A stretch of 64,000 bases of DNA, taken from the NCBI RefSeq assembly GCF_014640155.1, contig NZ_BMGK01000011.1:584-64583 (forward strand), in the 5' to 3' direction. This DNA comes from Planktosalinus lacus. Lineage in GTDB: Bacteria; Bacteroidota; Bacteroidia; Flavobacteriales; Flavobacteriaceae. Of this stretch, positions 43,936-53,154 are shown piece by piece. Under the pieces are notes generated by a model that did not search any database, was not told the origin of the DNA, and worked only from the letters and a program-made list of their open reading frames with translations. The position numbers and the translations under genes are program-made. How positions within the stretch are numbered: the first letter of the stretch is position 1; each line of letters opens with the position of its first letter.

Positions 43936-45030
43936 TTAAAGCTTTAAATCGAGCGCATCCTTCCAATGTAATTTTTGTTTTATGGTTCCACTGTTTAGCT
44001 CCAGAATTCCGGGGTTGCTTCTCACAATGGTTTTTAAAACAGTCTGGTCACAGAAGTAAAAGTCAAAGTTTAAATTGTGTTCCGCTTTTAAACGGTCAAT
44101 TGTTTCACCAATGGACGCTGAAAGCCCCACAACAGTATACCCTTTATCACGTGCTTCGTCAGTTATTTTTTTTATGTTTTCAAATCCGTCTTCGTTTGAA
44201 CGTTCTACATTGTAAACCACCACCATAATGAGGTTTTCAATGCTCAAAATCTTATCGGTTACCTCTTCCTCGTCGGTTTCTATAGTGAAGTCAAGGATGG
44301 GTGGCAGGTAACCTTCCTGGACGAGCTCGGTTTCCACATCGATAAATTCGCCGTCAACCGAAGGATAAGAACCGTTGGTAGTAACAATTTTATCTGTGCC
44401 ATTAAGATCAAATTTCCAGCGGTATTCATAGATTGCTTTTGGGGCATCCGGCGGGATGGTCATCGACTCCTGTATGTTGCTGTCCACTTTATACGCCCTG
44501 AAATCAATATAGGGCAAGTGGTTCAATACCTGATACACGATAATGACACAAAACAAGAGGGTTGCCAAAATGATATATTTTAAAGACGCTTTCGCGAAAA
44601 GCGGGCTAATGTATTTTTGACCCACAAAAAGGATGACAATAAACACCAGCAGGATGATATCTTTTATAAACGACTCCCATGGGGTTAGGGGAATGGCATC
44701 ACCAAAACAACCGCAATCGGTTACCTTATTAAAATAAGCTGAGTAGAAAGTCAGGAACGTAAAAAAGATAATCATGAGCAGCAAACTCCAAACCGTAAAC
44801 TTGCGCGCAAAACCAATAATTACCATAACCCCCACCAGCACTTCAAAAATCACAATAAGCACTGCCAGCGTCAAAGCATAGGGCACCAGAAACTCCAGGT
44901 TCAATACATCTGGAGCAAAATAGTCTTCCAACTTGAATGCAAAACCCATCGGGTCGTTCAACTTGATAAGTCCGGAAAAAATAAACAAGCCTCCAACGAG
45001 GATACGGGAAATGAGTACGAGTGCTTTCAT
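43936..45030 (-). CDS. DoxX/MauE-type membrane protein, BT_3928 family
   Basis: A 364-residue protein. Four membrane segments (about 5-25, 50-72, 78-98 and 115-140) carry the DoxX/MauE pattern: RILVGGLFIFSGLIKLNDPMGFAFKLEDYF. A further segment (about 150-170) is followed by a periplasmic domain (from about 180) with a thioredoxin-like part (VVYNVERSNEDGF). This matches BT_3928-type proteins of Bacteroidota, thought to be linked to redox or envelope functions. The gene runs into the ABC permease by 1 bp. Confidence 0.85.
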   Translation of the reverse strand: MKALVLISRILVGGLFIFSGLIKLNDPMGFAFKLEDYFAPDVLNLEFLVPYALTLAVLIVIFEVLVGVMVIIGFARKFTVWSLLLMIIFFTFLTFYSAYFNKVTDCGCFGDAIPLTPWESFIKDIILLVFIVILFVGQKYISPLFAKASLKYIILATLLFCVIIVYQVLNHLPYIDFRAYKVDSNIQESMTIPPDAPKAIYEYRWKFDLNGTDKIVTTNGSYPSVDGEFIDVETELVQEGYLPPILDFTIETDEEEVTDKILSIENLIMVVVYNVERSNEDGFENIKKITDEARDKGYTVVGLSASIGETIDRLKAEHNLNFDFYFCDQTVLKTIVRSNPGILELNSGTIKQKLHWKDALDLKL

Positions 45031-45044
45031 TAAAATCTTTTTTT

Positions 45045-45131
45045 TTCACGCAAAGGGCGCTAAGTTTTCGCAAAGTGCGCTAAGGGTTTTTCCTTTTTCT
45101 TTGCGGTCTTTGCGCTTTCATTGCGTGCTTT
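45045..45131. repeat. Intergenic CGCAAAG repeat element
   Basis: The direct pair CGCAAAGGGCGCTAAG / CGCAAAGTGCGCTAAG (45050-45065, 45069-45084) faces a complementary CTTTGCGGTCTTTGCGCTTTC (about 45099-45119), so a long imperfect hairpin is possible. A relative stands at about 53094-53130 (CACGCAAAGGCCACAAAGG). Confidence 0.6.
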
Positions 45132-45134
45132 GGT

Positions 45135-45680
45135 TTAATTTTTATTTTCATTTATGTGAATGAGGGCAAAGACCGAATAATTAATCATATCCTGATAATT
45201 GGCATCAATCCCTTCACTCACCAATGTCTTGCCTTGATTGTCTTCAATTTGTTTTACCCGCAGTAACTTTTGGATAATCAAATCGGTTAACGAACTCACG
45301 CGCATATCCCTCCATGCCTCGCCATAGTCGTGGTTTTTGTTGAGCATCAGGTTTTTGGTTTCGGTGATTTTTTCGTCATATAAAGCGGTGGCTTCTTCGG
45401 GCTTTAAATCGGGTTGCTCGACCACACCTTTTTCCAACTGAATAAGCGCCATCACACAGTAATTGATAATTCCAATAAATTCGCTGTGTTCATCTTCCTC
45501 CACTTTGCGTTCCCTATTTTGTTGCAAACTGCGAATGCGTTGTGCCTTGATAAATATTTGATCGGTGAGGGAAGGCAATCTTAAAATGCGCCACGCAGGT
45601 CCGTAATCCTTCATCTTATTAATAAATAAAGCCCTGCACGTGGCAATGACTTCATCATATTGAGCTTCAGTTTTTGACAT
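45135..45680 (-). CDS. DUF1599 domain protein
   Basis: A 181-residue protein made of two tandem halves, each with the DUF1599 pattern: KDYGPAWRILRLPSLTDQIFIKAQRIR (about 22-48) and HDYGEAWRDMRVSSLTDLIIQKLLRVKQIE (about 118-147). The family is also listed among putative nucleotide-modification-associated domains; its function is unknown. It diverges from folP, with a shared 131-bp regulatory gap; a TATTTTTG element (45717-45724, minus) may be its promoter. Confidence 0.88.
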   Translation of the reverse strand: MSKTEAQYDEVIATCRALFINKMKDYGPAWRILRLPSLTDQIFIKAQRIRSLQQNRERKVEEDEHSEFIGIINYCVMALIQLEKGVVEQPDLKPEEATALYDEKITETKNLMLNKNHDYGEAWRDMRVSSLTDLIIQKLLRVKQIEDNQGKTLVSEGIDANYQDMINYSVFALIHINENKN

Positions 45681-45811
45681 ACTTTTAATTCAATCGGCTG
45701 TAATTAGGTTCAATTACAAAAATACACTTTCAGGCGGGAAGTTCTAAAAAAAAGAGGAGAAAGCATTAAATTTGATGAATATTTACTTGTTCACTTACGC
45801 GAAAAACTCTT

Positions 45812-46630
45812 ATGACGATCAACTGCAAAGGAACCCTCATCGATCTTTCCACACCCAAAGTAATGGGAATTCTCAACGTGACACCTGACTCATTTTATGA
45901 CGGCGGGGTGTTGCAAAATGAAAAAGATATTCTCGGTCAAGCCGAAAAAATGCTCAATGAAGGGGCGACCTTTCTTGATATAGGAGGCTACAGCTCCCGT
46001 CCCGATGCCAAAGATATTTCAACAACCGAAGAAATCAGCCGGGTGATTCCAGCAATTGAAATCGTTCTTAAAAACTTCCCCGAAGCCTTGATTTCTATCG
46101 ATACCTTCAGGAGTGAAGTAGCAAAAAAAGCCATTGAAAGCGGGGCAGCCATGATCAACGACATTGCTGCCGGAATGCTTGATGAAGCAATGTTACCAAC
46201 TGTGGCGGAGCTACAAGTGCCTTACGTAATGATGCATATGCGCGGCACACCAAAAACCATGCAATCACTCACTCAGTATGAACATGTCACACTTGAAGTG
46301 TTGCGCTATTTTGCCGAACGAATGGCCGCAGCTCGTGCGCTGGGTATCAATGATATCATTGCCGACCCCGGATTTGGTTTTGCCAAAACCCGTGAACAGA
46401 ATTTTGAATTACTCAACCAATTGGAACTGTTTAAAAATCTTGAAATCCCAGTACTGATAGGGCTTTCCAGAAAATCAATGATCTACAAAACACTCGGTGT
46501 TAAACCTCAGGAAGCGCTCAACGGCACTACGGCACTAAACAGTATTGCGCTTTTGAAAGGGGCACATATCTTACGGGTTCACGATGTGAAGGAAGCGGTG
46601 GAGTGTGTGGAATTAGTGAGTAAGTTATAA
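45812..46630 (+). CDS. folP: Dihydropteroate synthase
   Basis: A 272-residue TIM-barrel enzyme of folate synthesis that joins pABA to the pterin pyrophosphate; target of sulfonamides. Signatures: VMGILNVTPDSFYDGG, FLDIGGYSSRPDA, IADPGFGFAKT and IGLSRKSMI. Length is normal. No other folate gene lies beside it. Confidence 0.96.
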   Translation: MTINCKGTLIDLSTPKVMGILNVTPDSFYDGGVLQNEKDILGQAEKMLNEGATFLDIGGYSSRPDAKDISTTEEISRVIPAIEIVLKNFPEALISIDTFRSEVAKKAIESGAAMINDIAAGMLDEAMLPTVAELQVPYVMMHMRGTPKTMQSLTQYEHVTLEVLRYFAERMAAARALGINDIIADPGFGFAKTREQNFELLNQLELFKNLEIPVLIGLSRKSMIYKTLGVKPQEALNGTTALNSIALLKGAHILRVHDVKEAVECVELVSKL

Positions 46631-46960
46631 AAGTACCAAGTACCAAGTACCAAATTCCAAATTCCAAAACCCAAATTCCAAATTCCAAGTACCAAGTACC
46701 AAATTCAAAATTCAAAATTCAAAATTCCAAATTCCAAATTCCAAGCACCAAGTACCAAAATCCAAATTCAAAATTCAAAATTCAAAATTCAAAATTCAAA
46801 ACTCCAAATTCCAAGTACCCAACCTACAGTAAACTTTCCGCCTTGCGCTTCAAAGCTTCAGGCGACGAAGCGGTTGGCGAGGCAAATTCAAAATTCAAAA
46901 TTCAAAATTCAAAACTCCAAAATCCAAGCACTAAAATGCAAAACTTTAGTTTCTGTCAGC
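46631..46960. repeat. Low-complexity array CCAAATTCC/AAGTACC
   Basis: From about 46632 to 46935 the plus strand repeats CAAGTACCAAATTCCAAA and CAAAATTCAAAATTC units, the reverse complement of the arrays at 12.7 and 42.7 kb. A non-repeat insert (about 46832-46880) contains CTTTCCGCCTTGCGCTTCAA. No gene is supported between folP and the amidohydrolase gene. Confidence 0.8.
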
Positions 46961-46991
46961 GGTTATCATGAGGGATAGCGATGTGAGCCAA

Positions 46992-49900
46992 CTAATTATG
47001 CCCTACTCCGCAACACTGTTGTTCCATAAAACCGTTGCTGTGCTCGTGCCAGGGGAAGGCGGCGTTGTATTTGTTGTGTTCCCAGTAAAACTGTTTGCGT
47101 TCCTTGGGATGGTTGCCCACTTCATTCATGGTGTTGCTGTCATACAACCTGCCGTTGACCATGGTATAGATTAAGCTGTTGGTGTTTTGAATGTCTTCTA
47201 AGGGGTTCTTTTCCAATACCAATAAGTCGGCCATTTTGCCAACCTTCAGTGAACCGATGTCTTGTCCTGCACCGATGTAGTGTGCCGGATGGATGGTAGC
47301 TGTTTTTAAAGCCTCCAGATTGCTCATCCCACCTTGCTGAATGCTCCACAGCTCCCAGTGTGCTCCGAGTCCTTGTAACTGTCCGTGTGCGCCCATATTC
47401 ACTTTCACCCCTTGCTCTGAAAGTGCAGTGGCTGTTTTTGAAGTGAGGATATGACTGTTTTCATATTCTTCATCGGGAATCATCATTCTGTGGCGCGAGC
47501 GAGCGTCAACGATGGCGCGCGGTGTGAACTGCAATAGCTTCTCATTTTCCCAGACATTGTTTTTCTGATACCAGTAATATTCTGCATTCAATCCGCCGTA
47601 GTTGACCAGAAGGGTGGGCGTATACCCCACTTCACTGGCGCCCCAAAGTTCGAGCACATCTTTGTAAACCGGGGCAACGGGAATGTTGTGTTCCACCCCG
47701 GTATGGCCGTCAATAACCATCGTCATATTATGGAAAAAGGTCGAACCGCCCTCAGGCACTACGTTGATGCCTTCTTCACGGGAAGCCTGTAAAACCTGCT
47801 GTCGCTGATCGCGTCTGGGTTGGTTATAACTTTTTACTGATAGAGCCCCAAAGGCCTTGGTGCGTTGTATGTTGGAACGGGCATCGTCCAGACTGTTGAT
47901 GACCGCTTTAAAATCGCCATCGGCCCCATAAAGGATGTAACCGGTAGAGTAGAGACGGGGTCCCACCAGGTTTCCGGCTTTAATCATTTCACTTAAAGTG
48001 AAAATGGTTTCTGTATTGGCCGAAGGATCATGTGCTGTGGTTACGCCATACGCAAGATTGGCATAAAACTGCCAGTTTTGCTGCACGGTAAGACCATATC
48101 TGAATCCACCCACATGGGCGTGGGCATCTACCATTCCGGGCATAATGGTTTTACCGCCGGCGTCCATCACTTTTGCATTGGCGGGAATCGTTACTTCACC
48201 GCTTTTACCGAGGGCTTCAATTTTATTTTGATTGATGACAATCGTTCCGTTTTCAATCACTTCGTTGCCCTCCATGGTGATGATTCGGGCATTGGTAAAA
48301 GCAATTCTTCCGGAAGGTTTGTCCACTTTGGCGTTCAGGCCAATGGCAATTCCCTCGTCTGAGGGATCGTCTACCTTTTCGGGCGAACCGGGTAAAAACG
48401 TAAAACGGTTTTTGAGGTCGTTTTTAAAATAGGTTTCACCCAAGGTCCATAGCACTTGCTTGCTGTCTTTAGACCAATGCAGGTTGATACCGGCATCTTT
48501 GGCAATCATTGAAACCGGTACGGCTGTAGTTTTGTTGTCCAAATCAACTTCCTGACCCACCATATTCAACGGGGCAATATAGCCCTTGTGAAGATGCGTA
48601 AAAGCAATCCAGTTATTATCGGGACTTGGCACCAGGCGGTTGGCATATTTTGATTTGATGTGTGTGCGCTCGTCCTGTCCGTGGAGGTCCACACTTTTTA
48701 ATTCTTTGGTAAGACTTCCAAAAAACACCCCTCCGGTTTGAAAGAAGATGCGTTTACCGTCTTTGGTAAACGTGGGATAGTCTCCGTCTTTGGTTAAAAA
48801 GGTTTCGGTGCCTCCGTTGGCAGGCATGGTGTATATCCCCGGATTCTTGGTAAACGCTCTTCCCTGGTCGTTGTTACCGTCTTCTTTTTTGAACACGATG
48901 GTTTGTCCGTCAGGAGAATAGGAGGGCGTTCGGTAGATTCCTTTTTCATTGGTAAGCTTGGTGGAACCACCGCCCTTTACCGAAATTTTTCTGATTGCCC
49001 CTTTCTCAGTATCGTTCCAGCTAACGTATATGAGTTCGTTTCCATTGGGCGAAAAGGCAGGCTCCGCTTCAAAATCGGTGGCGTTGGTGAGGCGTTTGGG
49101 GGTGCCATTGGGTAGTGATTTGGTCCATAAGTAACCCAACGCACGAAAAACGAGTGTTTTTCCGTCGGGCGAAGTCACGGCATCACGAATCACCTTTATT
49201 GTAAAATCGTTGTTGTCTATAGGGGTTTCAAAGTGCACACGATCGGCGATGTCAATGGCCACATCTGCAGTAAAGGGAATGGTAGAAGCGGTAGCAGTGT
49301 TGATATTTACTTTCTGTAGTTTTCCTTTGGCCCAGATAATGATGTCCTGGTTATTGGGCATCCAGCTGAAGTTGGGATAGGTGCCAAACAATGCCCAGGC
49401 GGTCATCTGGTCTTTGTTGAGGTCGTCATAGACCGGCCATTCCTCGCCGGTTTTTAAGTCGTGAATATACAGCACGGTTTTGGTGCGTACCCGTTTAATG
49501 AAAGCCAAAAGCTTGCCATCTCTTGATACTTGCGGACGGGCTGCACTGCCGGGGCCACCGGTGATTTGCTCAGTCTCGCCGGTTTTAAAATCGTAGCGTT
49601 TTACGGCATAAATCTGGCTGTTGGGGTCTTTGTTGTATTGAAAGGTACTTCCCGGGGTCACGTCTTCACAGTAATACATATAGTTCCCGTCAGGTGAAAT
49701 GGTGGGCTCATTGACGTCTTTCTGATCGTTACTGCGTTTAGTGAGTTGAGTACCGCTTCCTCCCGTGATGTGGTATTGCCAGAGTTCGCCGGCACCCATT
49801 GAACGGCCTGAAGTAAAGTGTTTTCTGCCTACCAGATAGTTTCCGTTGGGCATCCATACGGCATTGTTCAATAACCTAAAGTCTTCTTTTGTGATTTGCC

Positions 49901-50270
49901 TGGCATCACTGCCGTCAACTTTCATTACCCAGATGTTATCACCTCCTCCGGCATCGCTGGTAAAAGAAATGTGAGTGCCGTCAGGACTGAAACGCGGTTG
50001 TATTTCAAAAGGAATACCGGTGCGCAATGCGTTGGCTTGACCTCCTGTTACCGGAACGCTATAGAGGTCTCCCAGCATATCAAACACAATGGTTTTGCCG
50101 TCTGGAGAGACGTCCAGGTTCATCCAGGTGCCCTCATCGGTTGTGAACTTGTGTGTGTTGTACTTGAAATCATGACCGGGATTGGCCACATCCCATGTGT
50201 CTTCTTCCTGGGCGTTTAATACAAAAGGAATAGCAATGGCAATGAATGAAAGGTAGATAAATCGATGCAT
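46992..50270 (-). CDS. Secreted amidohydrolase with N-terminal TolB-type (PD40) propeller
   Basis: A 1092-residue protein with a signal peptide (MHRFIYLSFIAIAIPFVLNA). Residues 40-640 carry repeated WD40-like PD40 blades (SPDGKTIVF, SPDGTHISF, SPDGQTIVFKKE). The C-terminal 430 residues are an amidohydrolase of the imidazolonepropionase type: VMDAGGKTIMPGMVDAHAHVGG with the metal His-x-His, IDGHTGVEHN, MGAHGQ and VGKMADLLVLEKNP. It would hydrolyse an amide or cyclic-peptide bond outside the cytoplasmic membrane; the substrate is unknown. The layout is common in Bacteroidota. Confidence 0.92.
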   Translation of the reverse strand: MHRFIYLSFIAIAIPFVLNAQEEDTWDVANPGHDFKYNTHKFTTDEGTWMNLDVSPDGKTIVFDMLGDLYSVPVTGGQANALRTGIPFEIQPRFSPDGTHISFTSDAGGGDNIWVMKVDGSDARQITKEDFRLLNNAVWMPNGNYLVGRKHFTSGRSMGAGELWQYHITGGSGTQLTKRSNDQKDVNEPTISPDGNYMYYCEDVTPGSTFQYNKDPNSQIYAVKRYDFKTGETEQITGGPGSAARPQVSRDGKLLAFIKRVRTKTVLYIHDLKTGEEWPVYDDLNKDQMTAWALFGTYPNFSWMPNNQDIIIWAKGKLQKVNINTATASTIPFTADVAIDIADRVHFETPIDNNDFTIKVIRDAVTSPDGKTLVFRALGYLWTKSLPNGTPKRLTNATDFEAEPAFSPNGNELIYVSWNDTEKGAIRKISVKGGGSTKLTNEKGIYRTPSYSPDGQTIVFKKEDGNNDQGRAFTKNPGIYTMPANGGTETFLTKDGDYPTFTKDGKRIFFQTGGVFFGSLTKELKSVDLHGQDERTHIKSKYANRLVPSPDNNWIAFTHLHKGYIAPLNMVGQEVDLDNKTTAVPVSMIAKDAGINLHWSKDSKQVLWTLGETYFKNDLKNRFTFLPGSPEKVDDPSDEGIAIGLNAKVDKPSGRIAFTNARIITMEGNEVIENGTIVINQNKIEALGKSGEVTIPANAKVMDAGGKTIMPGMVDAHAHVGGFRYGLTVQQNWQFYANLAYGVTTAHDPSANTETIFTLSEMIKAGNLVGPRLYSTGYILYGADGDFKAVINSLDDARSNIQRTKAFGALSVKSYNQPRRDQRQQVLQASREEGINVVPEGGSTFFHNMTMVIDGHTGVEHNIPVAPVYKDVLELWGASEVGYTPTLLVNYGGLNAEYYWYQKNNVWENEKLLQFTPRAIVDARSRHRMMIPDEEYENSHILTSKTATALSEQGVKVNMGAHGQLQGLGAHWELWSIQQGGMSNLEALKTATIHPAHYIGAGQDIGSLKVGKMADLLVLEKNPLEDIQNTNSLIYTMVNGRLYDSNTMNEVGNHPKERKQFYWEHNKYNAAFPWHEHSNGFMEQQCCGVGHN

Positions 50271-50583
50271 AGTATAAGCTAAAAATAAATGAATGAATGA
50301 AAGTGTCTTTTAAGGCATATTACAATTATAAACTACTGTAAAACAGGGTGTTTATATAAAGTTGCATTTCAAAATGCAATTTCCAAATATAAACAAAAAA
50401 TATATTTAAAGTTTGAAATACCCATCCGATTCCTATTGAAACAGCTTCCAATTAATTTAGTTTAAAATCGTAGAGTGATTCCAAATGATATTTGCGTTTT
50501 ATAAAATTGTATTTTTATGTTTTGTATTACCCTATAAAAAAGCTAATTTCGTCCCGTGTTTAATTAACTTGAAAAGAAACTTT
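50271..50583. other. Divergent regulatory gap with a palindrome
   Basis: No gene. TTGCATTT-CA-AAATGCAA (50362-50379) is a perfect inverted repeat in the leader of the amidohydrolase. A TATATTTG element (minus, 50391-50384) upstream of it is a likely -7 box. On the plus side the fasciclin gene has TATTTTTA-like boxes with no sure -33. Confidence 0.5.
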
Positions 50584-51225
50584 ATGAATAATAAGATTTT
50601 ACTTTTGTTGGCAGTTCTTGTGATCTCAGCAATGTCCTGTAAAGATGAACCTAAGAGCGAATCTAAAAAAGAAATAACGCTGTCAAAAGAACAACAAATT
50701 GAACAGAGACAACAAAGACTTAAAGAAAGGGAGGCAATAAGAGAAAAAGCGAAGAGCGAGGTCAATACCATTATGGCTGTTCTTATGTTTGACAAAAACT
50801 TTTCTGAACTTTCCTCATTGGTCGTGTCTGCAGAACTGGTCGACACCTTGTTAGAGGAAGGGCCTTTTACACTTTTTGCGCCTAATAACATGGCGTTAAA
50901 TCAATATTCAGAGGAGAAGCTAAAAGAGGTTTTAAAACCCAGAAACAGGGAAGACCTGCAATCACTTTTAAAGTATCACATCATTCCGGGTACATTAACT
51001 ACTGATGAACTCAAAACAATGTTAGGTCAAAACAACAATACAATGAGTATCGCAACTTTACAAGGAGAAAAACTCAATTTTTCGCTTGCAAACGGAAAAA
51101 TCTCTTTAAAAGACGCCAATAATAACACCATCAATATCATTAAAAGTGATATTGAAGCTACCAATGGTGTCATTCACACCATTAGTACAGTAGCAGAAAC
51201 CAAAACTGTAGAGGTAGAAGAATAG
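50584..51225 (+). CDS. Fasciclin-domain lipoprotein
   Basis: A 213-residue protein from ATG 50584 (MNNKILLLLAVLVISAMSCKD); the longer reading from 50485 is not needed. The lipobox SAMSC gives a lipid-anchored protein. A Lys/Glu/Gln-rich coiled segment (25-60) is followed by one fasciclin (FAS1) domain: FSELSSLVVSAELVDTLLEEGPFTLFAPNNMALN, then LKYHIIPGTLT and ATNGVIHTISTV. Such domains mediate adhesion. The transcript ends at a strong hairpin. Confidence 0.92.
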   Translation: MNNKILLLLAVLVISAMSCKDEPKSESKKEITLSKEQQIEQRQQRLKEREAIREKAKSEVNTIMAVLMFDKNFSELSSLVVSAELVDTLLEEGPFTLFAPNNMALNQYSEEKLKEVLKPRNREDLQSLLKYHIIPGTLTTDELKTMLGQNNNTMSIATLQGEKLNFSLANGKISLKDANNNTINIIKSDIEATNGVIHTISTVAETKTVEVEE

Positions 51226-51251
51226 AAAAAATACAACTAATTGCTTACATC

Positions 51252-51282
51252 AATGGGACTCATAGAGTCCCATTTTTTATTT
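51252..51282 (+). terminator. Rho-independent terminator after the fasciclin gene
   Basis: A perfect 10-bp stem AATGGGACTC/GAGTCCCATT (51252-51261, 51265-51274) with loop ATA and T-rich tail. Confidence 0.9.
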
Positions 51283-51329
51283 AAACGTTGTGGCTTTGAG
51301 GATGGTTTTAGTTTGATAGAATTTAATTC

Positions 51330-52958
51330 CTATTTTACCAGTAACCCATCCACTAAAAAGTTAGGGTCTAAAACTAAACTGTTTACAGGGTTTTCAAAAG
51401 TTTTAACTGTCCATTCGGCCTTCGGGTAGATCCATTGCAACTCGTCATTGATGTAGACCCTCACCGGCATATCAAAACCATCAATAATTTCGCTGTAGCG
51501 AAAGGAGAGCTCGTTTTCATTGATTTTAAACTCCACCACAGGAATGCGATCATCCCGTAAATACTGATTGAAAAACTCAGTCAGGTCATAGCCCGTTTTT
51601 TCACTGATGTAGTTTTCAATTTGAGAGGTGGTGACCGTTTGGTGCCTAAAATCACGGTTGAGCCCCCGCAGTATGCCCCGCCACTTTTCATCATCTTCAA
51701 TGAGTTGCCTTAGGGTATGCAATATATTGGCACCTTTGTAGTACATATCGCCGGAACCACGTTTATTGACGTCATACACCCCAATGATGGGCCGGTCATT
51801 TTGTATGAGGTTTGAAGTGCCCACTACATATTCTGCGCCGGCTTCTTTTCCGTAGAAATATTCAACAAACAGGCTTTCAGAATAGGCAGTGAAGCCTTCA
51901 TGGATCCACATATCTGCGATGTCTTTGTAAGTGATGTTGTTGGCAAACCACTCGTGCCCGGTTTCGTGCACAATGATAAAGTCAAACTTCATGCCCCAGC
52001 CGGTTCCTGAAAGGTCATTGCCCAAATAGCCTTTAAAGTAGTTGTTTCCATAGGTCACCGAACTTTGATGTTCCATACCCAAATAAGGAACTTCCACCAG
52101 CTTAAAGCTGTCTTCATAGAAAGGGTAGGGGCCAAACCAGTGTTCTAAGGCTTCTATAGTGCGTGGTGCGTCTTTAAAGTGTTCTTTGGCTTTGTCCAGA
52201 TTGTAACTCAACACCCAGTAATCCATATCGAGGGCACCGGCTTCGCCGTCATAGGTTTCACCAAAATGCACATAGCCGGCAATGTTGATGTTGACGCCAT
52301 AATTGTTGATGGGGTTGGTAACATACCAATGCCAGGTTTTGGTGTTATCCTTGTGTTCTTCCACATTTTTTAGTCTTCCGTTGGAAACATTGATGAGGGA
52401 TTCAGGTACCCGCACGCTGATGGCCATACTGTCTACCTCGTCATACATATGGTCTTTGTTGGGCCACCACACACTGGCCCCAATTCCCTGATTGGAGGAA
52501 GCCACAAAGTGATTGCCCTGTTCGTCCTTTTTCCAGGAGATCCCTCCGTCCCAGGGAGCGTTTTTAGCTTCGACGGGATGGCCGCTGTAATGCACTACTA
52601 CTTCTTCGGTAGCTCCTTTCTTTTGGTTTTTTTGTAGCGTAACGAAATGGGCATTGCCTTCGGTGGTCACGTTCAGTTCCTTTCCATCCTGAGTGATTTT
52701 TTCAATGCTCAACGGCGTCTGTAAATCCACCTGCAACACCTGATGTGGTTCCAGTACTGTATACCTGATGGTGTTGCTTCCGCCCAGCCATTTTTCGTCA
52801 GGCTTTACTTCAATGTTGAGGTGGTAGAAGGTCAGGTCCCACCACGCCCGCTCAGGAGTGATGCTTCCGCGTAAAGTGTCTTGTTTGGTGAAAGCCTGTG
52901 AAAAGACCATAGTCCCGCAACATACAAGGAAAAAAAGTAGGGAAAGTAGTTTATGCAT
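51330..52958 (-). CDS. M1-family zinc metallopeptidase
   Basis: A 542-residue secreted peptidase (signal MHKLLSLLFFLVCCGTMVFSQ). The zinc site HETGHEWFANN (HExxH), with the third ligand Glu in WIHEGFTAYSESL 18 residues on, and the exopeptidase motif GMEHQ identify an M1 aminopeptidase. An N-terminal beta-sandwich (about 40-230) precedes the catalytic domain. It probably degrades peptides in the periplasm or outside the cell. Shorter than full M1 enzymes, lacking the long C-terminal helical domain, as is common in Bacteroidota. It faces the fasciclin gene. Confidence 0.94.
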   Translation of the reverse strand: MHKLLSLLFFLVCCGTMVFSQAFTKQDTLRGSITPERAWWDLTFYHLNIEVKPDEKWLGGSNTIRYTVLEPHQVLQVDLQTPLSIEKITQDGKELNVTTEGNAHFVTLQKNQKKGATEEVVVHYSGHPVEAKNAPWDGGISWKKDEQGNHFVASSNQGIGASVWWPNKDHMYDEVDSMAISVRVPESLINVSNGRLKNVEEHKDNTKTWHWYVTNPINNYGVNINIAGYVHFGETYDGEAGALDMDYWVLSYNLDKAKEHFKDAPRTIEALEHWFGPYPFYEDSFKLVEVPYLGMEHQSSVTYGNNYFKGYLGNDLSGTGWGMKFDFIIVHETGHEWFANNITYKDIADMWIHEGFTAYSESLFVEYFYGKEAGAEYVVGTSNLIQNDRPIIGVYDVNKRGSGDMYYKGANILHTLRQLIEDDEKWRGILRGLNRDFRHQTVTTSQIENYISEKTGYDLTEFFNQYLRDDRIPVVEFKINENELSFRYSEIIDGFDMPVRVYINDELQWIYPKAEWTVKTFENPVNSLVLDPNFLVDGLLVK

Positions 52959-53154
52959 TATTGAAGTGTTTCCTGCAAAAATAGTATTGTTTTTTGAAAT
53001 ATAAAGGTTTGTAATAGCGCTTAGCGGTGGTCAGTAGTTCTTGCTTTTAAACTGAACACTGCTACTGATCACTGCTTACTCTTATTCTGGTTTCACGCAA
53101 AGGCCACAAAGGTATCCGCAAAGCAGCAAAGAGAACCCGTCATCGGTCTAAAGA

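Noticed and set aside
46527-46715. 62-residue minus frame over the end of folP and the array
   Set aside because: Made of the low-complexity repeat (EFGIWYLEFG-type) and out of frame with folP.
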